From contig NZ_CP168900.1 of the NCBI RefSeq assembly GCF_041765605.1, positions 512,001 to 576,000 on the forward strand: DNA of 64,000 bases, given 5' to 3'. The notes under the pieces are model-generated. The model had not been told where the DNA came from, made no database searches, and saw only the letters and a program-made list of their open reading frames with translations. The DNA is from Listeria monocytogenes (GTDB lineage Bacteria; Bacillota; Bacilli; Lactobacillales; Listeriaceae). Positions 17,379 through 26,047 of this stretch are shown piece after piece; position 1 is the first letter of the stretch; each line of letters starts with the position of its first letter. The position numbers and the translations under genes were made by a program.

Positions 17379-17407
17379 AACTGGCAAGGCGGACTCCGCT
17401 TTGCCAC
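17379..17407 (+). other. Intercistronic hairpin between the reductase gene and aroE
   Basis: TGGCAAgGCGG and CCGCtTTGCCA can form an 11-base stem with a short loop. No T-run follows, so it is not a standard terminator. It may be an mRNA processing or stability element (inference). Confidence 0.4.
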
Positions 17408-17473
17408 ATTCGCTCTTTATATAAGTTCACATTTTCACAAATAAACCTTAATTTGGAAAGGAACGATGTTATT

Positions 17474-18349
17474 ATGACAAACAAAATCACGGAAAGAATT
17501 ACAGGACACACAGAATTAATCGGTTTAATCGCCACTCCAATCAGACACAGTTTATCACCAACAATGCATAACGAAGCTTTTGCAAAACTAGGGCTTGATT
17601 ATGTATACCTTGCTTTTGAAGTTGGGGACAAAGAACTGAAAGATGTTGTACAAGGATTCCGCGCAATGAACTTACGCGGCTGGAACGTTTCCATGCCAAA
17701 CAAAACAAATATCCATAAATACTTAGATAAACTTTCTCCAGCAGCTGAACTTGTAGGGGCAGTAAATACAGTTGTTAATGATGATGGCGTGTTAACTGGA
17801 CACATTACAGACGGCACTGGTTACATGCGTGCATTAAAAGAAGCCGGAAATGACATTATCGGCAAAAAAATGACGATTTGCGGCGCTGGTGGTGCGGCAA
17901 CAGCTATCTGCATCCAAGCTGCTCTTGACGGCGTAAAAGAAATTTCTATTTTCAACAGAAAAGACGATTTTTACGCGAATGCAGAAAAAACAGTAGAAAA
18001 AATCAATTCGAAAACAGATTGTAAAGCACAATTATTTGATATCGAAGACCACGAACAACTACGTAAAGAAATTGCAGAAAGTGTTATTTTCACGAACGCG
18101 ACTGGTGTTGGGATGAAGCCTTTCGAAGGTGAAACACTTTTACCAAGTGCAGATATGCTTCGTCCAGAATTAATCGTTTCGGATGTTGTCTACAAACCAA
18201 CCAAAACAAGATTGCTTGAAATCGCCGAAGAACAAGGCTGTCAAACACTTAACGGCTTAGGCATGATGCTTTGGCAAGGTGCGAAAGCTTTCGAAATTTG
18301 GACACACAAAGAAATGCCAGTTGATTACATTAAAGAAATCCTATTTTAA
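17474..18349 (+). CDS. aroE: Shikimate/quinate 5-dehydrogenase paralogue
   Basis: 291 residues from ATG 17474, after ggaaagga; a TTG at 17453 in frame overlaps that site. The substrate-binding motif SLSPTMHN lies near residue 25, catalytic Lys/Asp appear in MPNKTNIH and GAVNTVV, and the NAD(P) motif GAGGAATAI is near 135. Its neighbours suggest a catabolic or quinate-linked role rather than the main aromatic pathway, where aroE is typically single. Confidence 0.9.
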   Translation: MTNKITERITGHTELIGLIATPIRHSLSPTMHNEAFAKLGLDYVYLAFEVGDKELKDVVQGFRAMNLRGWNVSMPNKTNIHKYLDKLSPAAELVGAVNTVVNDDGVLTGHITDGTGYMRALKEAGNDIIGKKMTICGAGGAATAICIQAALDGVKEISIFNRKDDFYANAEKTVEKINSKTDCKAQLFDIEDHEQLRKEIAESVIFTNATGVGMKPFEGETLLPSADMLRPELIVSDVVYKPTKTRLLEIAEEQGCQTLNGLGMMLWQGAKAFEIWTHKEMPVDYIKEILF

Positions 18350-18414
18350 AAACTTGCAAAAGAACAAGGTTATCGCTAATCTTAAGACATAATATCGAAT
18401 GAGGAGAATTATAC

Positions 18415-19173
18415 ATGAATAAAGTAGTCGTAAAGAATGTTACGTTTGGTGAAGGTGCGCCAAAAATTTGTGTACCAATGGTCGGGAAAACGGTTGCTGC
18501 GCTTAAAGAAGAAGCAGAAATGTTACAAACAATTGATTTGGACGTTGTCGAATGGCGCGTTGACTTTTTTGAAGACGTCAAAGATTTAGCTAAAGTGGAA
18601 GCTGCGCTAGATGAAATTCGCACAATTTTACCAGAAACACCGATTTTATTCACTTTCCGCAGTGCAAAAGAGGGCGGCGAGTTAGCTGTCAGTGACGAAT
18701 TTTATTTTGAATTAAATGAAACTTTAGCTAGAACCGGCAAAGTTGATTTAGTTGATGTGGAACTTTTCAATGAAGAAGCAGACGTTTTACGCTTAATTGA
18801 AACAGCTCACAAGAACAATGTAAAAGTAGTGATGTCGAATCATGATTTTGATAAAACACCTGCGAAAGAAGAAATCGTTTCTCGTTTAATTCGCATGGAA
18901 GCACTTGGCGCGGACCTTCCGAAAATCGCCGTCATGCCAAAATCTGCTGGAGACGTACTAACTTTACTAGATGCAACGAATACTGTATCTGAAAAAGCTA
19001 ATCAACCAATCATTACGATGTCGATGGCGGGAACTGGTGTCATCAGTCGTCTTGCTGGCGAAGTTTTTGGCTCCGCAATGACATTTGGCGCTGCGAAAAA
19101 AGCATCGGCTCCTGGGCAAATTGATGTTAATGAGTTACGTCACGTTCTTGATTTACTGCATAAACAATTTTAA
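18415..19173 (+). CDS. aroD: Type I 3-dehydroquinate dehydratase
   Basis: 252 residues. Class I DHQ dehydratase forms a Schiff base between a lysine and 3-dehydroquinate. The catalytic histidine lies in VVMSNHDFDKTP (about residue 145) and the lysine in LPKIAVMPKSAGDVLTL (about 170); the GxGxxSR end MAGTGVISRLAGEVFGS is typical. It follows aroE by 66 bases, suggesting joint transcription and conversion between dehydroquinate, dehydroshikimate and shikimate. Confidence 0.93.
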   Translation: MNKVVVKNVTFGEGAPKICVPMVGKTVAALKEEAEMLQTIDLDVVEWRVDFFEDVKDLAKVEAALDEIRTILPETPILFTFRSAKEGGELAVSDEFYFELNETLARTGKVDLVDVELFNEEADVLRLIETAHKNNVKVVMSNHDFDKTPAKEEIVSRLIRMEALGADLPKIAVMPKSAGDVLTLLDATNTVSEKANQPIITMSMAGTGVISRLAGEVFGSAMTFGAAKKASAPGQIDVNELRHVLDLLHKQF

Positions 19174-19182
19174 TAAAGTTCG

Positions 19183-19227
19183 AAAAACCTTAAATTTAGA
19201 TTAATTATCTAAGTTTAAGGTTTTTTT
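19183..19227 (+). terminator. Strong terminator after aroD
   Basis: An 18-base stem (AAAAACCTTAAATTTAGAT against its near-complement) with a 5-base loop ends in seven T. Confidence 0.9.
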
Positions 19228-19269
19228 GTTATAATAAGGCATCAGGAATTTTAAAGGAGACGGAACTAA

Positions 19270-19863
19270 ATGAAGAAGTTGCTTTTTTTAGGTGATAGTG
19301 TGACAGATGCGGGGCGCGATTTTGAAAATGACCGCGAATTAGGACATGGTTATGTGAAAATGATTGCAGAACAGCTTGAGAAAGAAGATGTAACGGTTAT
19401 AAATCGTGGCGTTAGTGCGAACCGGGTGGCGGATTTGCATCGTCGTATTGAGGCGGATGCGATTTCACTTCAACCAGATGTAGTTACGATTATGATTGGG
19501 ATAAATGATACGTGGTTTAGTTTCAGCAGATGGGAAGATACTTCGGTGACGGCGTTTAAAGAAGTGTATCGTGTGATTTTGAATCGGATTAAAACGGAAA
19601 CAAATGCGGAACTGATTTTGATGGAGCCGTTTGTATTACCATATCCGGAAGATCGGAAAGAGTGGCGTGGTGATTTGGATCCAAAAATTGGAGCTGTGCG
19701 CGAACTTGCGGCAGAATTTGGTGCAACGCTTATTCCGCTTGATGGGCTAATGAACGCGCTCGCTATCAAACATGGGCCGACCTTTTTAGCTGAGGACGGC
19801 GTGCACCCGACCAAAGCAGGACATGAAGCAATTGCCTCAACTTGGTTAGAATTTACAAAATAA
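19270..19863 (+). CDS. SGNH/GDSL hydrolase
   Basis: 197 residues. The SGNH blocks are visible: FLGDSVTDAG (Ser10-region nucleophile), GVSAN, IGINDTW, and DGVHPTKAGHE with the catalytic Asp-His near the end. There is no signal peptide, so it is cytoplasmic. The family covers esterases and acylhydrolases; the substrate is unknown. Confidence 0.88.
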   Translation: MKKLLFLGDSVTDAGRDFENDRELGHGYVKMIAEQLEKEDVTVINRGVSANRVADLHRRIEADAISLQPDVVTIMIGINDTWFSFSRWEDTSVTAFKEVYRVILNRIKTETNAELILMEPFVLPYPEDRKEWRGDLDPKIGAVRELAAEFGATLIPLDGLMNALAIKHGPTFLAEDGVHPTKAGHEAIASTWLEFTK

Positions 19864-19866
19864 CGC

Positions 19867-20026
19867 TTTACAGAAAAAATTATCCATGCTATAGTTGGGT
19901 CTATGCGATGAGCCTACAAGCAGTGACTTAAGTATCACTGCCCCATTTTCCGCGTTATAGCTTTGTGGAAGGCTGCGGAAGATGACGCTATGAAATGCCC
20001 CTTAAAGTAATTTAAGGGGCATTTTT
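19867..20026 (+). ncRNA. Structured leader RNA or sRNA upstream of the EamA exporter gene (candidate riboswitch)
   Basis: A promoter (TTTACA 19867-19872, 17-base spacer, TATAGT 19890-19895) would start an RNA near 19902. A hairpin GCAGTGA / TCACTGC follows (19920-19941). Next is a bulged stem: TTCCGC (19948-19953), a 5-base bulge, AGCTTT, loop GTGG, AAGGCT and GCGGAA (19975-19980). ATAGC (19957-19961) could instead pair with GCTAT (19987-19991). A 12-base terminator stem, ATGCCCCTTAAA / TTTAAGGGGCAT with five T, spans 19995-20026. The exporter ribosome-binding site lies 8 bases on. I recognise no known riboswitch class. Confidence 0.6.
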
Positions 20027-20048
20027 CTATAAAAAAGGAGTGTTTGTT

Positions 20049-21008
20049 TTGCAGAAAGAGAAAGCACCGATAGGACTTTATTTTTTATTAATTGCAGTGA
20101 TGGCGAGTTGGGGTTTTAATGTCACGATGACGAAAGTATTAGTTAGCTATTTTCCGACTGTTACGATGACATCTTTTCGAATTTTCACCGCAGCTATAAC
20201 CGTTATTATTATTTTATTTATCACAAAAAAATTACGTCTACCTACAAAACGGGAATTTGGTTTAATTTTTCTCGCGAGTATTTTTAATATTGTTATTCAT
20301 CACTTTTTCTTGTCGAACGGGTTGAAGCTAACGACTGGGACGAATGCAGGACTTATTCTTGGTTCTGCGCCGATTGTGGTAGCGATTTTTTCTGTGGTTT
20401 TTCTCCGTGAACGAATTGGAGCTTGGCGTGCGCTCGGCTTTTTAGCAGGGATTTTTGGCGTGAGTTTGGTTGTTCTTTCTAATGGGACGGGGATAAGCGG
20501 GATTTCACTGGGAGATATCGACATCTTTATCGCGATGGCTTCTCAGGCATTTAGTTTTATTATTATTAAAAAGCTCGCTGGATCAATGGACACGGGGCTG
20601 ATGACGGGATACATGTTATTTCTTGGTTCGGTAATGTTGTTTGGTTTAAGCCGCTTCATGGAGCCGGATGGCATGTCAGAATTAGTGGCGGTTCATTCAT
20701 GGAAACTGTGGCTCTTGTTTGTTGTTTCAGCTGTAGTTGCAACGGCATTTGGCAATTTCGTTTATAATTATGCGGTTGGGAAAATTGGACCGTCGCGCTC
20801 GGCTATTTTTATGAATTTCAATCCATTATTTTCGCTTATTGGCGCATTGCTTTTCCTTGGCGAAGCTATTAAAATCCCACAACTAGTTGGATTCGTTTTT
20901 ATCATCATTGGCGTCCTGCTTGGTTCGGGCGCATTAATGGATCTTATTTATGAACGCAAAAAAACAAAAGTACGCGATCCTGAAAAACTGCTCGAAAAAG
21001 AAGTTTGA
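20049..21008 (+). CDS. EamA/DMT-family transporter (ten transmembrane segments)
   Basis: 319 residues from TTG 20049, 8 bases after aaggag; the in-frame GTG at 20040 overlaps that site. Two EamA repeats of about 150 residues are visible, with hydrophobic segments throughout, including LILGSAPIVVAIFSVVFLRE and FVYNYAVGKIGPSRSAIF typical of the drug/metabolite transporter superfamily. The substrate is unknown. The structured RNA upstream may control it by attenuation. Confidence 0.85.
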   Translation: MQKEKAPIGLYFLLIAVMASWGFNVTMTKVLVSYFPTVTMTSFRIFTAAITVIIILFITKKLRLPTKREFGLIFLASIFNIVIHHFFLSNGLKLTTGTNAGLILGSAPIVVAIFSVVFLRERIGAWRALGFLAGIFGVSLVVLSNGTGISGISLGDIDIFIAMASQAFSFIIIKKLAGSMDTGLMTGYMLFLGSVMLFGLSRFMEPDGMSELVAVHSWKLWLLFVVSAVVATAFGNFVYNYAVGKIGPSRSAIFMNFNPLFSLIGALLFLGEAIKIPQLVGFVFIIIGVLLGSGALMDLIYERKKTKVRDPEKLLEKEV

Positions 21009-21082
21009 CTTTTATTGACCTTTATATTATAATTTGGTTAGTTACTTATTAAAAGTAACTCGATAATGATAGGAGGGATAGC

Positions 21083-21307
21083 ATGAAATTGTTATTAAAA
21101 AATATTAATGAACTTGCTGCAAAACAAAAAAGTGAAGGATTAACTGCTTTTGAAAAAGAAAGACAAGCTGCCCTTCGTCAAGAATATTTGAAAAAAATAA
21201 GAGGAACAGTTCAAGATAATTTGCATCACGTAACAATCATTGACCCACTTGGAGACGACGTAACTCCTAAAAAACTAAAAGAAATCCAAGCCGAATTAAG
21301 AGGCTAA
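21083..21307 (+). CDS. DUF896 (YnzC-like) small protein
   Basis: 74 residues: INELAAKQKSEGLTAFEKERQAALRQEYLKKIRG, then DPLGDDVTPKKLKEIQAELRG. This is the UPF0291/DUF896 family, a short helical hairpin found across Firmicutes. Its function is not established. Good ggaggg ribosome-binding site. Confidence 0.9.
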   Translation: MKLLLKNINELAAKQKSEGLTAFEKERQAALRQEYLKKIRGTVQDNLHHVTIIDPLGDDVTPKKLKEIQAELRG

Positions 21308-21318
21308 TATAAGTCATA

Positions 21319-21357
21319 GAAGGTTGAAAGAGCTCATTGCTTTTTCAGCCTTTTTTT
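21319..21357 (+). terminator. Terminator after the DUF896 gene
   Basis: AAGGTTGAAA pairs with TTTTCAGCCTT (one wobble) and is followed by seven T. Confidence 0.7.
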
Positions 21358-21473
21358 GTTGTTAGAGCTAATTTACCATCTTGCGGATTCGAGTAGAGAA
21401 AAATGGTGCTGAACAGTTCTAACAGTTTGATGGAGACCGGTGCTACAATCAAGGTGAGAAAGGAGAGGATAAC

Positions 21474-21923
21474 ATGGAAATTGCAATTGCAGCTGATCAT
21501 GGAGGATTTCAGTTGAAAGAAAAAATCCGTGCGCATTTAATTGAAAGCGGCTACAAGGTGAAAGATTTTGGTTGTTATTCAGTCGAAAGCGTGGATTTTC
21601 CAGAGTATGCCGCTAAAGTAGGACACTTTGTTGCAACTGAAAACAGTCTAGGTGTGCTCTGTTGTGGAACAGGGATTGGAATGTCCATGGCAGCCAACAA
21701 AATCAAAGGTGTGCGTGCTGCTGTCGTTTCAGATGCTTTTTCAGCAATGATGACTAGGCGACATAATAACAGTAATGTTCTTTGTCTTGGTGAACGTGTT
21801 CTGGGCGATAGTCTGGCGTTACTCTTACTTGATACGTGGCTTGCGGCGGAATTTGAAGGCGGTAGGCATATGACAAGGCTCGGAAAATTGGCAGAGCTTG
21901 AAGAACGGGAGGGTGTTGAATGA
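21474..21923 (+). CDS. RpiB/LacAB-family sugar-phosphate isomerase
   Basis: 149 residues. It interconverts aldose and ketose phosphates such as ribose-5-P and ribulose-5-P. Signatures are IAIAADHGGFQLKEKI at the start, the catalytic-cysteine region LGVLCCGTGIGMSMAANK and the later RRHNNSNVLCLGERVLG. It is the first gene of a long sugar-phosphate operon and overlaps the next by four bases (atga). Pentose or galactose (LacA/B-like) phosphate is possible; context favours pentose or pentulose phosphate. Confidence 0.86.
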   Translation: MEIAIAADHGGFQLKEKIRAHLIESGYKVKDFGCYSVESVDFPEYAAKVGHFVATENSLGVLCCGTGIGMSMAANKIKGVRAAVVSDAFSAMMTRRHNNSNVLCLGERVLGDSLALLLLDTWLAAEFEGGRHMTRLGKLAELEEREGVE

Positions 21924-22588
21924 AAATGATTGCGGCTTCCATTATGTGCGCAGACTCGCTTCATCTAGCTGACGAACTTCGCGCACTCGAGCAAGCAAAT
22001 GTAAAAATGCTTCATTGTGATGTGATGGATGGTGTTTTTGTAGAAAATGCAGCAATGGGCGCCTATGTCCTTCAAGATATAAAAAATAATACAGATATGT
22101 TGCTTGATATTCATTTAGCTACAGTGAATCCTGATAAATTTGTGGATTTATATGCGGCGATAAAGCCGGCTTATATGTCTTTCCACGTAGAAGCTTCACC
22201 TGATGTCGATGCGACTATAAACCATATTCGTGCGCTAGGAATCAAACCATCCATCGCCATCAGCCCGGATACAGAGATTGAACAGATTTATCCATTTTTA
22301 GAGAAAGTCGATATGGTTTTAATGATGACCGTTAACCCAGGATTCGCCGGGCAAAAATTCCAGCATCATGTACTAGAAAAAATCAAAAAACTTCAAAAAG
22401 AGCTTGAAAGCCACACCAATAAACCATTAATTGAAGTAGACGGCAATATTTTTGAAGAAACAGTTCGGTTACTTGAACCAATTGGCGCAGATGTCTATGT
22501 CGTTGGAACAGCCGCATTATTTAACGACAAGGCAGGTAGTTATACAGAAAAACTGGCGCCACTCAGAGAAATTATCCAAGAAAGGTGA
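21920..22588 (+). CDS. Ribulose-phosphate 3-epimerase-like protein (first copy)
   Basis: 222 residues, a TIM-barrel Rpe-like epimerase. The metal/catalytic pattern is HCDVMDG (about 32), DIHL (about 65), MTVNPGFAGQKF (about 136) and VDGN near 173. The usual HFVPN is VFVENAAMG here, so it diverges from housekeeping Rpe and may act on another ketose phosphate (AlsE-like allulose-6-P or a tagatose type). It overlaps the upstream gene by 4 bases. Confidence 0.78.
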   Translation: MKMIAASIMCADSLHLADELRALEQANVKMLHCDVMDGVFVENAAMGAYVLQDIKNNTDMLLDIHLATVNPDKFVDLYAAIKPAYMSFHVEASPDVDATINHIRALGIKPSIAISPDTEIEQIYPFLEKVDMVLMMTVNPGFAGQKFQHHVLEKIKKLQKELESHTNKPLIEVDGNIFEETVRLLEPIGADVYVVGTAALFNDKAGSYTEKLAPLREIIQER

Positions 22589-22594
22589 GGGAAA

Positions 22595-23245
22595 ATGCAT
22601 TTAGATTCAGCTAATTTAGAAGACGTGAAAAAAATTCAAACCAGCTCCATTTTTAAAGGAATTACTACGAACCCAACCATTTTAGTAAAAGAAAAATGCA
22701 ATCGACAAACAGCGATTAAGCGTATTTTAGAGCATACGGATAAACAAGTTTTTGTACAAACAGTTGGTTTTAGCTATGAGGAAATTTTGGCAGATGCGCG
22801 CATGTTACTAGCGATGTTTGGGAAAGAAAAAATAGCTATTAAGATTCCGGCACATGAGGCTGGTATTAACGTAATCGATACACTCAAAAAAGAGGATAAA
22901 ACCATTCAAATCTTAGGAACTGCTATTTATTCGGCTGATCAAGCAATCGCGGCTGCCTTGGCTGGTGCAGATTTTGTTGCCCCATATGTGAATAGGATGA
23001 GCGCAGCGAACATCGATCCTTTTAAAGAAATTGCTGGGATGCGTCATTTTTTTGATAAAAAGGCACTTAAAACACAAATTATGGCAGCGAGCTTTAAACA
23101 TAGCGGGCAAGTAATGCAAGCCTACGAAAGTGGTGCAGATACGGTTACTATTCCTTATGAAATTTATTTGCAAATGACCAATAAAGTTTTAGCAGTAGAA
23201 GCAATTCGTGTCTTTAATAAAGATGCTACATTGTACGAAAAGTAA
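22595..23245 (+). CDS. Fructose-6-phosphate aldolase/transaldolase-like protein
   Basis: 216 residues of the small transaldolase subfamily (MipB/Fsa-like). The Schiff-base lysine is in the KEKIAIKIPAHEAG segment (about residue 85), and GITTNPTILVKE lies near residue 20. It cleaves or forms ketose-6-phosphates via dihydroxyacetone or glyceraldehyde-3-P. It lies 6 bases after the epimerase gene, in the same operon. Confidence 0.88.
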   Translation: MHLDSANLEDVKKIQTSSIFKGITTNPTILVKEKCNRQTAIKRILEHTDKQVFVQTVGFSYEEILADARMLLAMFGKEKIAIKIPAHEAGINVIDTLKKEDKTIQILGTAIYSADQAIAAALAGADFVAPYVNRMSAANIDPFKEIAGMRHFFDKKALKTQIMAASFKHSGQVMQAYESGADTVTIPYEIYLQMTNKVLAVEAIRVFNKDATLYEK

Positions 23246-23323
23246 CAATCTCCTTCTCATGTTGTGGAAGTGTGTGGAGAAAACTTGTGATGAAAGCGCA
23301 TTCTTAAGCGCCAAACCCTATGC

Positions 23324-23329
23324 TATAAT
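23324..23329 (+). promoter_or_regulatory. -10 element before the MtlR-type regulator gene
   Basis: TATAAT with a poor -35 (TTCTTA, 17 bases upstream) lies 25 bases before the regulator start. There is no terminator after the transaldolase gene, so read-through from the first three genes is also possible. Confidence 0.45.
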
Positions 23330-23353
23330 TAGGCTATCAAAGGGGGGAGACGC

Positions 23354-25414
23354 ATGTATCTGGATAACAGAAGTAAAACACTATTTCAAGAAGTTATAAA
23401 AAATCCGAACATTACAAATAAACAACTCGAAGTAAAGTATAAATTATCGCGTTACCAAATCAGCTATAGTTTTCAGAAAGTAAACGAATGGCTCAAGTGG
23501 AAAAATTATCCAGAAGTAAAGCGTTCCAAAAACGGCCGATTTATATTAGAACCCGAGCTTACAGCGCTATTTTCTGAGAAAGAAACTCGAGATCCAAGCG
23601 TAGAATACTTACCTTCTGAAAATGAACGTGCTAATTTAATTTTGCTAATGCTTTTAACAGCAAAAGAAGAACTATCCCTCGCCCATTTTACAACGAAGAT
23701 TCAAGTAAGCAAAAACACTATTCTTCGTGATTTAAAAGTAGCGCAAAAGTTACTTCCTAAAGAAACAACTGTCACTTATAGTAGAGCATCGGGTTATCAG
23801 TTAGCAGGCAGTGAGTGGGAGCTGCGCAAGGTTCTGACACAAGTTGTAAGTAGCGTTAAAGAGATGTTCCGAGGAGAACACTATTTCTTATCGTATTCAG
23901 GAATTGAAAAAGTTCAACTTATGGAAATTCGCCGCACACTCGAAGAAGCCGAAGCGATGATGCAAATAAAATTCACCTATGAACAAATCGAATTACTACC
24001 CTATTTGCTATCCGTGATGTTCTTAAGAATCAGAGATCGGCGCTTAATCGATACTGCTTTTCATATTGATGAGAAATCACTTTCAGACACGCGAGAATAC
24101 CACATTACCGATATTTTGCTCGAAAAAACTGGCCCAGTTCCAGAACAAGAGCGACTTTTCATCACATTACAACTTCTTACAACAAACATTTTTTCCGGTG
24201 AAATTTTAACTGAAAAATTAACAGAAGACTTGGAAAAAGTTGTCCTCACATGCTTAGACTTATTCGAGAAAAAAGCACTTGTTTCCCTTAAAAACAAACA
24301 TATCTTAATCGAAAAATTACTCTTACATTTAAAACCAGCCTATTACCGAATTAAATATCAAATGAATTTAGAAGATACGCTTTATGAAAAATTCAACCAA
24401 GAATTCGAAGCGTTAAACTTCATTGTGAAAGAAGCATTTGACCCACTTGCGAAATTTATTGGTCGTGAAATTCCAGCCGGCGAGATTTTCTTCATTTCTT
24501 TGTTTATTGGGAGCGATATGATACCGCAAAATGATATTTATCATAAGCAAAAACGTGCGATTGTGCTTTGTCCGAGCGGGGTTACTTTTTCGAAAATTAT
24601 GGAAAATATTTTAGTAAAACTATTTCCGGAAATCCATTTTTATCCAACTATATCTGTTCGTGAATACACCTTTTTTAAAGCAGAAGTAGATATTGTTTTT
24701 TCTTCCATTCCATTAAAAGATGGCGAAAATGTCTTTGTTGTTCAGCCATTTATGAACGATATCGAAAAAACGCAACTGCGGCAACACGTCTTACAAAACT
24801 TATTTGGAATGGGAAATCAGCTCACGAGTATTGATAAAATCATGGAAGTTGTGGAACGTAACGCCGATATAAATGATTCAAATGCAATACGAGATGGAAT
24901 TATTGATATTTTGTCGGCTAACACAGCTACAGATGAAAATAAACGCGTGAAAAAAGTCTATTTACATGATTTAATCACCGAAGACAACATCATGATTTGT
25001 GAGGATGTTAAAAACTATCAAGAAGCGATTCGGTTAGCGAGTCAGCCGCTGTTACTGCAACAAGCAATTACCGCAAACTATGTAAAGACCATGATTGATA
25101 ACCATAAGTTTCACGATCCGTACATTATTATCGGTGAAGATATTGCCATTCCACACGCTATGCCTAATGCAGGGGTCAATCGACTCGCTATGTCTCTTTT
25201 AGTCGTGAAAAATGGCGTATATTTTTCAGAAACAGAACAAGTTCATTTCGTAATAGTTATCGCACCAGTGGATAAAGAGCAACACATTGAAGCACTTTAC
25301 CAAATCGTTCATTTAGCAGAGAATCATCAAATTTTAGATGATTTGCTCGAAAACGTAACGAAAGAAAAAATCATGCAAACAATCAACCAATTAGTAATTA
25401 GAGAGGATGAATAA
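23354..25414 (+). CDS. BglG/MtlR-type transcriptional activator with PRD, EIIB and EIIA domains
   Basis: 686 residues. In order: helix-turn-helix domains (NKQLEVKYKLSRYQISYSF; a second, AHFTTKIQVSKNTILRDL, near residue 115), two PTS regulation domains (about 175-390), a EIIB-like segment (AIVLCPSGVTFSKIMENIL, near 405) and a EIIA domain (near 520-686) with the phosphorylatable histidine in IAIPHAMPNAG. PTS phosphotransfer tunes its activity according to sugar supply. It is the regulator of the operon around it. Confidence 0.88.
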   Translation: MYLDNRSKTLFQEVIKNPNITNKQLEVKYKLSRYQISYSFQKVNEWLKWKNYPEVKRSKNGRFILEPELTALFSEKETRDPSVEYLPSENERANLILLMLLTAKEELSLAHFTTKIQVSKNTILRDLKVAQKLLPKETTVTYSRASGYQLAGSEWELRKVLTQVVSSVKEMFRGEHYFLSYSGIEKVQLMEIRRTLEEAEAMMQIKFTYEQIELLPYLLSVMFLRIRDRRLIDTAFHIDEKSLSDTREYHITDILLEKTGPVPEQERLFITLQLLTTNIFSGEILTEKLTEDLEKVVLTCLDLFEKKALVSLKNKHILIEKLLLHLKPAYYRIKYQMNLEDTLYEKFNQEFEALNFIVKEAFDPLAKFIGREIPAGEIFFISLFIGSDMIPQNDIYHKQKRAIVLCPSGVTFSKIMENILVKLFPEIHFYPTISVREYTFFKAEVDIVFSSIPLKDGENVFVVQPFMNDIEKTQLRQHVLQNLFGMGNQLTSIDKIMEVVERNADINDSNAIRDGIIDILSANTATDENKRVKKVYLHDLITEDNIMICEDVKNYQEAIRLASQPLLLQQAITANYVKTMIDNHKFHDPYIIIGEDIAIPHAMPNAGVNRLAMSLLVVKNGVYFSETEQVHFVIVIAPVDKEQHIEALYQIVHLAENHQILDDLLENVTKEKIMQTINQLVIREDE

Positions 25415-25417
25415 ATT

Positions 25418-26020
25418 TTGGATAAACAAGCTATTTTAGATAATATTCACCAAACATGGCAAGAAGAAGCAAATGCAATTTCTCGTTTGCCGGAAGTAAC
25501 GAGTGAAGAGGCTCTCGTTAAAACGGTTGAAACAATCGCCGAGTGCACAGGGAAAATTGTCGTAGCTGGTTGTGGAACATCCGGCGTCGCTGCGAAAAAA
25601 TTAGTACACTCTTTCAACTGTATCGAACGTCCAGCAGTCTTTTTAACCCCATCAGATGCTGTGCATGGAACTCTCGGTGTACTTCAAAAAGAAGATATAT
25701 TGATTCTCATTTCAAAAGGTGGAAATACAGGCGAATTACTTAATTTAATTCCTGCTTGTAAAACAAAAGGAAGCACACTGATTGGCGCAACAGAAAACCC
25801 AGATTCCGTTATCGCCAAAGAAGCGGATATCTTTTTCCCAGTGAGTGTAAGCAAAGAACCAGATCCGTTTAATATGTTAGCAACGGCAAGTACAATGGCT
25901 GTTATTGCAAGTTTTGATGCAGTTATTGTTTGCTTAATGACCTATATGAATTACACAAAAGAGCAGTTTTCCGTCATCCATCCTGGTGGTGCCGTTGGAA
26001 ACAAATTATTAAATAAATAA
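25418..26020 (+). CDS. SIS-domain sugar-phosphate isomerase (KpsF/GutQ-like, no CBS domains)
   Basis: 200 residues from TTG 25418. A single SIS domain with IVVAGCGTSGVAAKKL (about 46), ILISKGGNTGELL (about 94) and the terminal IHPGGAVGNKLL typical of arabinose-5-P isomerases (KdsD/GutQ). The CBS pair at the C-terminus is absent, leaving only the catalytic domain. It is a candidate 5-phosphopentose or hexulose isomerase for the polyol pathway. Confidence 0.85.
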   Translation: MDKQAILDNIHQTWQEEANAISRLPEVTSEEALVKTVETIAECTGKIVVAGCGTSGVAAKKLVHSFNCIERPAVFLTPSDAVHGTLGVLQKEDILILISKGGNTGELLNLIPACKTKGSTLIGATENPDSVIAKEADIFFPVSVSKEPDPFNMLATASTMAVIASFDAVIVCLMTYMNYTKEQFSVIHPGGAVGNKLLNK

Positions 26021-26047
26021 ACAAGCAGCCAGTCGGAGGGATGCAAT

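Noticed and set aside
17379-17407. Terminator between the reductase gene and aroE
   Set aside because: A good hairpin but no T-run; the operon probably continues through it, so it is listed only as a hairpin.
19920-19941. Hairpin as part of a fluoride or yybP-type riboswitch
   Set aside because: Key consensus blocks of these classes are not present in the leader.
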